Assembly (NCBI GenBank): GCA_937998875.1
Contig: CALLBO010000004.1
Coordinates: 1 to 64,000, forward strand
Direction: 5' to 3'
DNA length: 64,000 nt
DNA from: an uncultured Granulosicoccaceae bacterium
GTDB lineage: Bacteria; Pseudomonadota; Gammaproteobacteria; Granulosicoccales; Granulosicoccaceae
Made by a program: the position numbers and the translations under genes. The notes beneath the pieces are model-generated. The model worked only from the letters and a program-made list of their open reading frames with translations, was not told where the DNA came from and did no database searches. Shown one piece after another: positions 50,832 through 60,222 of the stretch. How positions within the stretch are numbered: the stretch's first letter is position 1; the number at the start of each line of letters is the position of its first letter.

Positions 50832-52091
50832 CTAACTCCAGAATTCAATAATCGAATCTATAGTTTCACGCTGCTTGGCGATTTTAATTTCTTTGGAGCC
50901 ATGACAACTAATCACTTTGGGGAACTGGCGGCTGCAGTGCCTTGACCAAAGTGAAAACGTGTTAGCTCCTGTGTCTTGTACAACCAGCAAATCACCTGCT
51001 GCGGGTTCCGGTAGTTTTACAGAACGTCTTATAAAATCGCCACCAAAACAGAGTGGCCCTGCGATATCACATTTAATGGGCGGTCCATCTTTCGGGTTTC
51101 CATCTTTGTCTAGCAGAAACATCTCATGATGCCAGTCACCGGGGTTGTAGCACTCGCGAAGGAACATGTCTGCTCCCATATGCGTGATCAGGTTTGTGTT
51201 TTTACCGGCCGGCTTTACGTATTCTATGCGGCTAATGCCCCACCCTGCGTTGGCGTGAACGTAACGGCCGAATTCTGTAATCAGTGAATAAGTACCATCG
51301 AACAAACGTGGTAACGCTTCGCGCAGCGCAGATACGTAGGGTTCAATTTCAAAGGCTTGTTGATCATGATGGTAATTGACTGGAAATCCTCCACCAATAT
51401 TTAGGGTTCTGATTTTCGGTGCGCCGCAAAGTGTATTAATTTCATCAGCAAGCTCAAGAATCTTTCCAATGCCGTTGATGGTCGGGCTGAAGTCTGCAAA
51501 CTGAGACCCCAGGTGGACATGCAGGCAGTCAAGCTCATTAAATTCACAGCATGCGGCGATTATGGCTGCGCGATTAGATATCGGTTCGCCAAACTTTGAC
51601 TCACTGGTACCTACATTCATATAGCCGATAGAATCACTTGATACTAAAGGGTTTACCCGTAGACCTAGTCGTAGATTGCCTCCTGATCTCGGGAATCTGG
51701 ATAACTCGGATAAAGAGTCGCAGTTGATCCGAAGATCGGGGAATTCATTCAGTAGCTGTTGAATCTCTGATTCTGTTTTTGCCGGTGAATCGAAGACAAT
51801 CCTTTCAAGAGCAGTACCCGCGTGCTGTGCAAGCATGACTTCGGGCAAAGATGCGGCTTCCATACCTGCGCCGAGTTCGTGGATGTATTTGAGCACTGAG
51901 ACCAGTGGATTGGACTTTACAGCGACAGCGTGCAAACTATCTTCTGGAAACGCTGCAACCAACCGTTGATACCGGTCAGCTATAAACGACAGATCCTGAA
52001 ACAGTACAGCGGAATCGTTTTCATCGATCAATCCACTTGACATCGCCTCATGCCAAACCCTGACAACGTGATCCTGACTTGCTACCTCCAT
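50832..52091 (-). CDS. Fold-type III PLP decarboxylase (diaminopimelate/ornithine decarboxylase-like)
   Basis: 419 aa; LHAVAVKSNPLVSVLKYIHELGAGMEAAS, HLGSQ, LNIGGGFPV, GPLCFGGDFI. Confidence 0.85.
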   Translation of the reverse strand: MEVASQDHVVRVWHEAMSSGLIDENDSAVLFQDLSFIADRYQRLVAAFPEDSLHAVAVKSNPLVSVLKYIHELGAGMEAASLPEVMLAQHAGTALERIVFDSPAKTESEIQQLLNEFPDLRINCDSLSELSRFPRSGGNLRLGLRVNPLVSSDSIGYMNVGTSESKFGEPISNRAAIIAACCEFNELDCLHVHLGSQFADFSPTINGIGKILELADEINTLCGAPKIRTLNIGGGFPVNYHHDQQAFEIEPYVSALREALPRLFDGTYSLITEFGRYVHANAGWGISRIEYVKPAGKNTNLITHMGADMFLRECYNPGDWHHEMFLLDKDGNPKDGPPIKCDIAGPLCFGGDFIRRSVKLPEPAAGDLLVVQDTGANTFSLWSRHCSRQFPKVISCHGSKEIKIAKQRETIDSIIEFWS

Positions 52092-52254
52092 TTTTTAGAT
52101 CTCTTTGGCTGGCAATACAATGGCTGAGATGCAGTGTAATCAATTTCCATCAGATAATCTTAACCGAAAAAGCCGCAACTCTAGTCCCCGGGAGAGCAGG
52201 TCAAGTAAAAACAACAGGCCGGCGCGTCAAGTATGCGCGACTAAACAGCGATAC

Positions 52255-52310
52255 TTGACCAGTTTTTTGAAATCTTCCGGATCCGGAACGTAGCGCCACA
52301 TATGGCAAGT
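52255..52310. repeat. Dispersed repeat motif shared with 58762-58816
   Basis: TTGACCAGTTTTTTGAAATCTTCCGGATCCGGAACGTAGCGCCACATATGGC vs TTGACCAGTTTTTTGAAAATCTTCCGTAGCCGGAGCGCAGCGCCATGGATGGC. Confidence 0.7.
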
Positions 52311-52369
52311 CAGCGTGTAAACCAATCACGTCAATCAAAATACAAAAACGCAGACCGGTACTCAGAACC

Positions 52370-52660
52370 CTATTCCCAAATCCGCATCTCCCGAACCCTA
52401 TCCACCGGCAAATCGTGTCTTCTACTCTCAGCATTTGCTTCGGCTCGACCAATCCCGATATCTCGTAAAATATGATCCGGCAAATCCGCAAGCTCTTTAC
52501 GTTCCTGCATAATGTCAGAGTTCAGCTGCCGTGTAGCCCACCAAACACGGAATGTACTGGTGACAGAAATCCAAAGCGCTTGTGGCAGACTACGGTGTTC
52601 AAACACGTCTTCACAAGAAACTGCGCTATAGCCATTGCGATACATGATCATCTCCATCAA
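52370..52660 (-). CDS. DUF1127 domain protein
   Basis: 96 aa; RKELADLPDHILRDIGIGRAEANAE. Confidence 0.85.
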   Translation of the reverse strand: MMEMIMYRNGYSAVSCEDVFEHRSLPQALWISVTSTFRVWWATRQLNSDIMQERKELADLPDHILRDIGIGRAEANAESRRHDLPVDRVREMRIWE

Positions 52661-52777
52661 TATTTGTGAATGTGATCTACTCTCTGATCACATATATTGA
52701 CTGTAGCTGCAGAGCGACCTGTAGCGTAAATGACTTCTTTTGATACCCCTGTTCACCGGGATTGATAGGTAGCGGAT

Positions 52778-53632
52778 ATGAAAGCTTTAAGAAATCTTGA
52801 CCTCAGTACGTTACGGAGTTTTGTCACTATTGCCGAGACAAAAAACATGACCAGAGCTGCCACGCGGCTACATCTGACTCAGTCAGCTATCAGTATGCAG
52901 ATAAAGCGTGTTGAAGAGTCATTAGATCTGACGCTTTTTGAGAGAACGAAAAAAGGCATGGAAACTACCAGCGCCGGTGAGCATCTGCTGCACTATGCAA
53001 AACAAATGGTCGAGCTTAACGATGAAGCATGGAGTCGCCTGACCGCTTCAGAGTATGAGGGTAGAATAACGTTGGGAGTACCCGCGGACATCATCAATCC
53101 GCAGGTGCCCAATGTATTGCGTGCTTTCAGCCAGGCATTTCCAAGAGTACAAATCACCCTGACCTCTTCACTGTCTCACGCACTACTCGATCAGTTCAAC
53201 AATGGCGCATTCGATGTCGTGCTGACCACTCTCAGACAGCCTGATAACAATGGAGAAGTAATAAGCACTCAAAGACTTCTCTGGACAGGCGCTATCGATG
53301 GCACAGCATGGAATCGTCGTCCGCTGCCAATTGGATTTTCGCAGGGCTGTGCTTTTAGAAACGATGTGCTCGAGGCACTCAATGCAAATGGCATTGAGTG
53401 GTTTGATGTTGTCGCTGCAGAGGACGAGATTGCCGGTATTGCCACCATTTCTGCAGATCTATGCGTTGGTGCTGAACTCGAAGGAAGTGATTTATACGGA
53501 CGAGAGTTCATAGACCATGATGATGCTCTACCCCAGCTGCCTGACTACTCCATTGTTATGTATCGTGCAGAAAGATCACCTGACTCACCTGCAAGCGTAC
53601 TGGGCGACTATCTCAAGGAGGCATACAGGTAG
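52778..53632 (+). CDS. LysR-family transcriptional regulator
   Basis: 284 aa; LDLSTLRSFVTIAETKNMTRAATRLHLTQSAISMQIKRVEESLDLTLFERTKKGMETTSAG. Confidence 0.95.
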   Translation: MKALRNLDLSTLRSFVTIAETKNMTRAATRLHLTQSAISMQIKRVEESLDLTLFERTKKGMETTSAGEHLLHYAKQMVELNDEAWSRLTASEYEGRITLGVPADIINPQVPNVLRAFSQAFPRVQITLTSSLSHALLDQFNNGAFDVVLTTLRQPDNNGEVISTQRLLWTGAIDGTAWNRRPLPIGFSQGCAFRNDVLEALNANGIEWFDVVAAEDEIAGIATISADLCVGAELEGSDLYGREFIDHDDALPQLPDYSIVMYRAERSPDSPASVLGDYLKEAYR

Positions 53633-53681
53633 TTGACCTGCAATACCGAGGGCTAACCATATACGGGGCTACTAGCCCAGA

Positions 53682-54551
53682 CTATTCAATCGGCAGACAA
53701 ATTTCAGTTAGCAACTCTGCGGGTGAAGTATCTTGTGGTGAATTTAAATAAATTTCACTACAGGGCTGATCCCTCACCGTAGCATCAGCAGACGCCAGCC
53801 ACTTATAATACAACCACTCATAGCCCTGGCTTAACAGGGCGTATGGGCCTTCATGAGTTAGCACCGCAAAATTCCCGCCAGGGTAATAGTATACCTCGAG
53901 ATTATCGGGCACCTCGACGTCAGGCGACATGACAATGCCTGCAAAGCTTTTTAGTTCTGGTTCATCAGTACAATCCGGATCGGCGAGATATAAACCTGTC
54001 ATTTGTGGAATAGGCGGCATGATCCCGGCTATTGCACACTGCGCCATTACGTTTTCAAACGTCACACCAATTGTCATATAGTCACCACGGTGCCATGCGC
54101 CAACCAGCCGCACTGCAGGTTTTCGTTTTATCTCGACAAACTGAGCCCTTATATCGCCAGCATCCGATGAGTTGTCTGACAGTTTCGGATTCCCCCGCGA
54201 ACCTGCCTGCGTATGGCGAAATTTTCCGGGAGATATTCCGTAGAACTGTTTAAACGTTCGGGTGAAGGAATGAATTTCAGGATACCCTACAGAAGCACCA
54301 ACGTCGGCTAACGGAATGTCGGTTCTTATTAGTGTTGCTGCGGCATTATGCATACGACAACGCTTAACGGTGGCGGCTGCAGATTCCCCGGTGATTGCCT
54401 TATAGATTCGATGCCAGTGATAAGGAGATAAATGAGCAACCTCCGCCAGACGATCACTAGTCAATGGCGCTCCCGGATTATTGTGAATGTATTCAATCAC
54501 TGATCGTATTCGTTTCTGATATCTCGACCAGTTTGTGGCTGAATCATTCAT
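53682..54551 (-). CDS. AraC-family regulator with GyrI-like effector domain
   Basis: 289 aa; IEYIHNNPGAPLTSDRLAEVAHLSPYHWHRIYKAITGES; C-terminal VRLVGAWHRGDYMTIGVTFENVMA. Confidence 0.9.
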   Translation of the reverse strand: MNDSATNWSRYQKRIRSVIEYIHNNPGAPLTSDRLAEVAHLSPYHWHRIYKAITGESAAATVKRCRMHNAAATLIRTDIPLADVGASVGYPEIHSFTRTFKQFYGISPGKFRHTQAGSRGNPKLSDNSSDAGDIRAQFVEIKRKPAVRLVGAWHRGDYMTIGVTFENVMAQCAIAGIMPPIPQMTGLYLADPDCTDEPELKSFAGIVMSPDVEVPDNLEVYYYPGGNFAVLTHEGPYALLSQGYEWLYYKWLASADATVRDQPCSEIYLNSPQDTSPAELLTEICLPIE

Positions 54552-54575
54552 ACTTTACTCTCCTGTCCTGCGCCG

Positions 54576-54893
54576 CTACTGCCCGCTTACTTTACCAAAT
54601 CGAGCGTAAAAGTAAGCAGGCAAGGCACAACTCAAACCAATGGTAAGATTCAACGCAACAAACAAATAGGGAGCAGGCATATTTAAATCTTTTCGCTTCT
54701 CACTAAACATAAACAACCAGAAAGCGACTGAAGCAATCAGCAAGTCGGCAGTAAACCCACCCGCGGCACCATTTACAAATAGCGACTTAACAAAAAGTGG
54801 AATATTCAAACCTTCCTGTTGAAAAAAGTCAAAGAAGAATAAATACGGAATAACCGCACCCAGGATAGCCAGTACCAGATAAATATTTCTCAT
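54576..54893 (-). CDS. DUF2834-like small membrane protein
   Basis: 105 aa, three TM segments; LFVNGAAGGFTADLLIASVAFWLFMFSEKR. Confidence 0.8.
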   Translation of the reverse strand: MRNIYLVLAILGAVIPYLFFFDFFQQEGLNIPLFVKSLFVNGAAGGFTADLLIASVAFWLFMFSEKRKDLNMPAPYLFVALNLTIGLSCALPAYFYARFGKVSGQ

Positions 54894-55007
54894 GCTCTAC
54901 CCACCTTTTGAGTCTCTCACACACAACAACTGCAATTCTCACGCTTTGTTTCTCATCCACCACGGTTCATAGATGCTTGCAACAATACACTTGTGAGCCT
55001 CAACGCT

Positions 55008-55240
55008 GACGAGCGTTGCACTGGTGGATGCGCGTTTAGATCGCACAAGTATTAAGACGGTTCAGACCTATAGTTTCTGCGCCCCCCCACAACCGCGGAT
55101 GTGCTTATCCCCCTTACGTTTATTTTGACATTTGTACTTTGAACCCCGTACACGTAGGGTGCTTACCCACTGCCAGACTTTCCCGTAAACCCTTTGTGTG
55201 TACGCTACCAATATTTGACCAGACTCAAGGCGCATCCACC
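55008..55240. repeat. Solitary type-B palindromic repeat in R-L order
   Basis: GACGAGCGTTGCACTGGTGGATGCGCG ... CCGCGGATGTGCTTATCCCCCTTACG ... CACGTAGGGTGCTTACC ... TTTGACCAGACTCAAGGCGCATCCACC. Confidence 0.85.
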
Positions 55241-55322
55241 GCCGCACTCTGCAAGTGCGATCGTATCTAATCGCCTCTCAGGTTTCGACAACGGCACATC
55301 AAACCGCAATTATTTGAGCAAG

Positions 55323-55790
55323 TTACTGCGGCACATCCGGTGCGAACATCGCCAGAATCTGCGCCTCCGTCATGCGTTGACGTTTCGCTTCATCAGCAAA
55401 CCGATACCAGCCAGGTTCACCATCAACATATACTTCATGATCAAACACAAGCACACTTTGATCCTCTACCGTACCGGCAGACAGAATGTATTCACCATCA
55501 GGCACCTCAGGTCTTGGCTTCAGGTGATAGTACAGGCTGGAGCCGCAGGTCTTGCAAAAGCCCCGGGCGGCCCATTCTGATGATTGATATTCCGATATCT
55601 GTTCTGCACCCTGAAATTCCACCTTGCCCTGAGCATGCGCAGACATAAAAGGCCCGGCGCTCCATTTTCTGCACATGCTGCAATGACACGCGCCTGCGCC
55701 GGATTTAAGTGTCGCCTGGTACGTTACGGCTCCACACAGGCATCCACCTGTTACCGGTTCCGCTACGTTGGTACTTTTTTCGCTCATCAT
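55323..55790 (-). CDS. GFA-family (DUF636) protein
   Basis: 155 aa; GGCLCGAVTYQ, CHCSMCRKWSAGPF, FCKTCGSSLYY. Confidence 0.92.
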   Translation of the reverse strand: MMSEKSTNVAEPVTGGCLCGAVTYQATLKSGAGACHCSMCRKWSAGPFMSAHAQGKVEFQGAEQISEYQSSEWAARGFCKTCGSSLYYHLKPRPEVPDGEYILSAGTVEDQSVLVFDHEVYVDGEPGWYRFADEAKRQRMTEAQILAMFAPDVPQ

Positions 55791-55988
55791 CCACTCCCGG
55801 ATATCATTGCCCTAACCGAGATTCTATTGAAGCACATCGCAGGTTAACAAATCCTGCTGACTTTGATTCTGAAGGTCTTCCAGTCTTCGGTGGATTGCAA
55901 TTTCTGATTGAATAGCCGGTCAAACAGCGACAAACTCACCGCATAGACAAACCGCCATCCATAAAGCAGTAATCCACAGCGAATAATA

Positions 55989-56936
55989 ATGACCAACTCA
56001 GACGATCAAATCATCTATCACGCCTATCCTCAATCACCGGTTGCTGAAAAAGTCCGGGTCGCGTTCGGCGTTAAAAATCTGAGCTGGCGCAGTGTTGAAA
56101 TACCACGATTACCACCCAAGCCACTACTAACCACGTTAACCGGAGGATACAGGCGCACACCGGTTATGCAGATTGGTGCAGATATCTATTGCGATAGCTT
56201 TTGCATTATCGAAGAACTGGAGCAGCGATTCCCGTCAAATAGCTTCTACCCTGACGCTGAAGCCGGCCTTGCGCAGTGTCTGAGTCGCTGGACAGATGGC
56301 GCGTTGTTCGAGCTGGCCGTCAAAATAGTACTCGGCTCCGCAGGCGATGCATTGCCGGAAGATTTCGCAGAGGATCGCGGCAGACTTTACCTTGGCGGTG
56401 ATAACTGGGCTGAAAACCTAAAGCGGGCCAATGCGCAGTTACCGCATCTTGTGGCGCAGCTGAGAGTCTATTGTTCATGGCTTGATCAGGTACTGGGTGA
56501 CAACCGTAAGTATCTGCTGGGCAATGATGCAACCGCCCTTGATGCACAAATCTATCACGTGATCTGGTTTATACGGGGACGTTTTGCAGGTGGTGAAGCA
56601 TTGCTGTCTGAATTCCCCAATCTGGTTCGGTGGGAAGAAAGTATAGAATCGCTCGGCCACGGCTCGTCAACAACACTGACTGCAGAAGAAGCTATAGAAA
56701 TCGCCGCTGCAACGACTCCGAAAACAAAGAATTATGTACAGGATAACGACCCGCAGGGACTACAGGCCGGTATGCAGGTAAGTGTCGGGCCGGATGTCGA
56801 AAGCGGTGAACAGTTTGTTACTGGTACTGTCAGATACGCAGATATACATCGTATAACAATTATAAGAACATGTGACCAAACCAATACAGAAGTCTGCGTT
56901 CACTTCCCTCGAACGGGCTATCGTATCGAGGTGTAG
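55989..56936 (+). CDS. Glutathione S-transferase family protein with extra C-terminal domain
   Basis: 315 aa; thioredoxin-like N-term YHAYPQSPVAEKVRVAFGVKNLSW, GST C-domain, then ~60 aa extension QAGMQVSVGPDVESGEQFVTGTVRYADIHRITIIRTC... Confidence 0.82.
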   Translation: MTNSDDQIIYHAYPQSPVAEKVRVAFGVKNLSWRSVEIPRLPPKPLLTTLTGGYRRTPVMQIGADIYCDSFCIIEELEQRFPSNSFYPDAEAGLAQCLSRWTDGALFELAVKIVLGSAGDALPEDFAEDRGRLYLGGDNWAENLKRANAQLPHLVAQLRVYCSWLDQVLGDNRKYLLGNDATALDAQIYHVIWFIRGRFAGGEALLSEFPNLVRWEESIESLGHGSSTTLTAEEAIEIAAATTPKTKNYVQDNDPQGLQAGMQVSVGPDVESGEQFVTGTVRYADIHRITIIRTCDQTNTEVCVHFPRTGYRIEV

Positions 56937-57020
56937 CATTTCAAAAGTTCGCTGCAGCGCGGAAAGGTTTAGGCCAGCCTGTCTACACTCACACAGACAT
57001 CAATCGATGCATGCAGTCGT

Positions 57021-57082
57021 CTATACTGGCAGTTGCCTATACTGGCAGTCAACTATACTGGCAGTTGCCTACATTGGCACGG
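57021..57082. repeat. 16-bp tandem direct repeats at the 3' end of the AKR gene
   Basis: CTATACTGGCAGTTGC / CTATACTGGCAGTCAA / CTATACTGGCAGTTGC / CTACATTGGCACGG (last one overlaps the AKR stop codon). Confidence 0.85.
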
Positions 57083-58076
57083 GGGTATCGGGATGGAGCA
57101 ACTCTGCTGTTTTTAAATCACTCCACAGAGATGCAGGTATATCCAGATTCCACCAGTTAAAAATATCTTCGACTTCACCACGTGAACGCGGGCCGGGTAT
57201 TACCGTTGCAACCAATGGATGCGCAACCGGCATTCGAAGAGCCGCAGCAGGAAGTGGAACGTTGTGTGATAAACATACTTCTTCGATTTGCTTAGCCTTA
57301 TCGATCACATCTGCAGGAGCTGCCGAATAGTTCCAGGTGTTGCCACCGGCCAGAATACCTGAGTTAAACGGGCCACCCAGTATAATCCCTGTGCCTGCTT
57401 CATCACAGGCAGGCAATAAGTCATCAAGCGGACTTTGTTCCAGCAGCGTGTAACGACCAGCCAGTAAGAAAGCATCCCAAAATCCATGCTGCATCGCTTG
57501 TATGCAAACCTCTTTTTCATTAACACCCAAACCAATCGCTTTGACATTACCGTTGCGACGCAATTCATCAAGCGCTTTATAACCACCAGTCATGGCGTCT
57601 CTTAATAAGGGCGCGTTATCCTCTGCCCCATGTTGAAACTCACCAATGTCATGCAACAGCAGTGCATCAATATGATCAAGCCCGAGCCGCTGAAGACTGT
57701 CTTCATAGGACCGCATAACCCCGTCATACGAATAATCATAAGTCTGTTTGAACGGGAACGATCCGGGCCACTCAACTGCTTCATGCTCCGGTGCCGGACC
57801 GGGCGAAAACAGCCGCCCTGCTTTGGTTGATAAGGTCCATCCGGTCCTGTCACGAAGCGCATCACCCACATAATGTTCCGAGCGACAAAAGCCATAAAAC
57901 GGCGCTGTATCGACGAACGTCATACCACCGTCGAGTCCAGCTTCGAGCGCACCTCGATTGTCTTCTTCTGATACGGCACGATGATTACCCGCCATTGCCG
58001 CGCAACCGAGCCCGAGTTCTGAAACCTCAAGACCACTTGTCCCCAACAATCGGGTTTTAATTTTGTTCACTGACAT
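57069..58076 (-). CDS. Aldo/keto reductase (aldose/L-fucose dehydrogenase-like)
   Basis: MSVNKIKTRLLGTSGLEVSELGLGCAAMAG; FVDTAPFYGFCRSEHYVGDAL; HPLVATVIPGPRSRGEVEDIF. ORF track start 58112. Confidence 0.9.
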   Translation of the reverse strand: MSVNKIKTRLLGTSGLEVSELGLGCAAMAGNHRAVSEEDNRGALEAGLDGGMTFVDTAPFYGFCRSEHYVGDALRDRTGWTLSTKAGRLFSPGPAPEHEAVEWPGSFPFKQTYDYSYDGVMRSYEDSLQRLGLDHIDALLLHDIGEFQHGAEDNAPLLRDAMTGGYKALDELRRNGNVKAIGLGVNEKEVCIQAMQHGFWDAFLLAGRYTLLEQSPLDDLLPACDEAGTGIILGGPFNSGILAGGNTWNYSAAPADVIDKAKQIEEVCLSHNVPLPAAALRMPVAHPLVATVIPGPRSRGEVEDIFNWWNLDIPASLWSDLKTAELLHPDTPVPM

Positions 58077-58482
58077 CAATAAATACCTATCGCCAAATGT
58101 TATTCGCTTCACTCAACAGCGGAACGGATAACACTGATCGTTACCGTCAACATGCAGTTCTGCTGCAGTTAAATCCTGTAATAGCTCGTGTGTGATTGAC
58201 GCCAGTTTTTCTATCGGAATGCAACAGGAGTCTTTGATATCTATTACTGGCTGACAGGAAGACTGGCCGAACCACTCAGGACTCGTTGCATGGCTAACAT
58301 ACCACCAGAGAGCAATTATTTGATGTTACCAGAATACTGTAGACACAGCCGAATTCGAGGTGACCAAACTCGTAATTGTTATCTGAAATCTCGCGGTAAC
58401 TACAAAATTGCGGCATAGCATCTTGATCAACTCTAACGACCCAAGGTATGTTTGTTACCTCACAACCGCTGACCACAGGCTC

Positions 58483-58632
58483 ATGAGCAGACGCAGAAGC
58501 AAAAGCCCTTTGAAAAGAACTAAAGAGGCTTTCATAGGGCGGAGATCGTTCTTCAGCGTCTTCGGTATCCCTATAATAATTCTGCTGGTGGTATTCGTCG
58601 TTGTGAAGCTAGTAACAACGATCGCTGCCTGA
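58483..58632 (+). CDS. Possible small single-pass membrane protein
   Basis: 49 aa from internal ATG: MSRRRSKSPLKRTKEAFIGRRSFFSVFGIPIIILLVVFVVVKLVTTIAA; basic N-term then TM. Confidence 0.35.
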   Translation: MSRRRSKSPLKRTKEAFIGRRSFFSVFGIPIIILLVVFVVVKLVTTIAA

Positions 58633-58639
58633 CTCACCC

Positions 58640-59100
58640 CGAACGACCAACCCTCGCCAATACTTAGACGTCCCTACTCTCTCCAGAAGTGCGTTAGCAC
58701 CGACTTTGGTGCTGTAGCTGTTTTGTGCTGTTGCAGTTCGGTGCAGTTGCTTTTTCAAAGCATTTGACCAGTTTTTTGAAAATCTTCCGTAGCCGGAGCG
58801 CAGCGCCATGGATGGCGCGGAGAGCAATGTGTACATGGACGTACCCATAGTCATCAATAATGGGCGCGGCCCGGTGGAGGATGATTTCAAAAAATGCCAC
58901 AGGCACCCGCAGGGCTGATCAACGCGAAAAACACTTTTGGTTACTTTTCGTTTTGAAAAGTGACTCGTACCACCAGGGACTGGCAACGAAAAAATCGACG
59001 GGATCGATTTTTCACAAGCGCGGGATTTGCGCGCAGCCCGCAGGGTGAGTTCCATGGACGGGACGAGTAAACCCGCCATGGATGGCAAGCATATTCGTCA
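58640..59100. repeat. Hairpin-rich intergenic repetitive element
   Basis: GCGCCAT-GG-ATGGCGC, ACTTTTCG..TTTTGAAAAGT, GAAAAAATCGA..TCGATTTTTC; shares a ~55-bp motif with 52255-52310; CCATGGATGGC occurs twice. Confidence 0.5.
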
Positions 59101-59178
59101 AGTAATAACGTCCATACAACTCGTCAAGCCAACTCGTCAAGAAAAAACGTAAAACAACAACCAATCAAACCAAAAACA

Positions 59179-60177
59179 CTAACTCCCCCTCAAAGTACCC
59201 CGTTCCACAACAACAGAGGGAAACAACCGCGCCTCAGGATACCGTTCCGGATCATCGATCATCGCAACAACAAGTTCAATTGACGAACTGATAATCTGCT
59301 CTATAGGTTGTTTAATCGTTGTCAGGTTAATACTCTCCCAACTCGACATCTCCATATCATTCAAACCAATAATACCGACATCTTCAGGCACGCGTTTGCC
59401 ACCATCTTTAAGCGCACTTAGTACACCAATAGAAAGCACATCATCGCCGCAAAAGTATGCCTCGGCAAGCCCGTTATCGGCCAGTATGCGCAACATCTCC
59501 GCCCTACCTGCGTTAAACGAATAAGCTTCAGCAAACGACTGCGAGACTCTAACGTTCGGGTGTTTACGCATTTCACTTCTAAAACCCTCCAGCCGATCCT
59601 GCGTTGAAGTGGCGGCCACCGGACCACCCAGAAAAGCAACACTTTCGTAACCGCGGCTCACCAACTCACGCGCGGCAATACGTCCCCCTTCGATATTATC
59701 AATACCCACAACATGTACTTGTGGTGTTGTGGTATGACGACCAAACGAATGCACCACAGGTATATTCGCATCCCTGAATGCACTCGCAAAATCCGGTGTA
59801 AGCGTTGAGGATGCGACTACCACACCGTCTACCGAATACTGCTTGAGCATCTGCACAGTACGTGCAGAGTCTGTTTCATCACTCAGGTTTACCAGCAGTG
59901 GTCGTAAGCCACGTTCCTGCAAACCGCGGGTAAACAGATCGAATACTTCAAGAAATACCGGGTTATGAAAGTTGTTCGATACAAGGCCAATCAGCCTGGT
60001 TCTGCCAGTGGTCAGGCTGGATGCCAGTGCGTTGGGCGTGTAACCCAATGCACTGGCCGCCTTCTCAACCTTTTCACGCGTCAGTTCAGAAACAGACGCC
60101 CCGTCTGTGAATGCACGTGACACAGCTGAAGGTGATACTCCGGCTTTTCTTGCCACATCTCTTAGGGTCACTGACAT
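59179..60177 (-). CDS. LacI-family transcriptional regulator
   Basis: 332 aa; VTLRDVARKAGVSPSAVSRAFTDGASVSELTREKVEKAASALGYTPNALASSLTTGRT. Confidence 0.95.
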   Translation of the reverse strand: MSVTLRDVARKAGVSPSAVSRAFTDGASVSELTREKVEKAASALGYTPNALASSLTTGRTRLIGLVSNNFHNPVFLEVFDLFTRGLQERGLRPLLVNLSDETDSARTVQMLKQYSVDGVVVASSTLTPDFASAFRDANIPVVHSFGRHTTTPQVHVVGIDNIEGGRIAARELVSRGYESVAFLGGPVAATSTQDRLEGFRSEMRKHPNVRVSQSFAEAYSFNAGRAEMLRILADNGLAEAYFCGDDVLSIGVLSALKDGGKRVPEDVGIIGLNDMEMSSWESINLTTIKQPIEQIISSSIELVVAMIDDPERYPEARLFPSVVVERGTLRGS

Positions 60178-60222
60178 AGCAAAAGCCCTTTTGTAGACAA
60201 ACCAGCAACCCTGCTCAATATT

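Noticed and set aside
58609-59088. 159-aa minus-strand ORF
   Set aside because: Covers the hairpin-rich repetitive element; low-complexity composition, no domain, overlaps another possible ORF.
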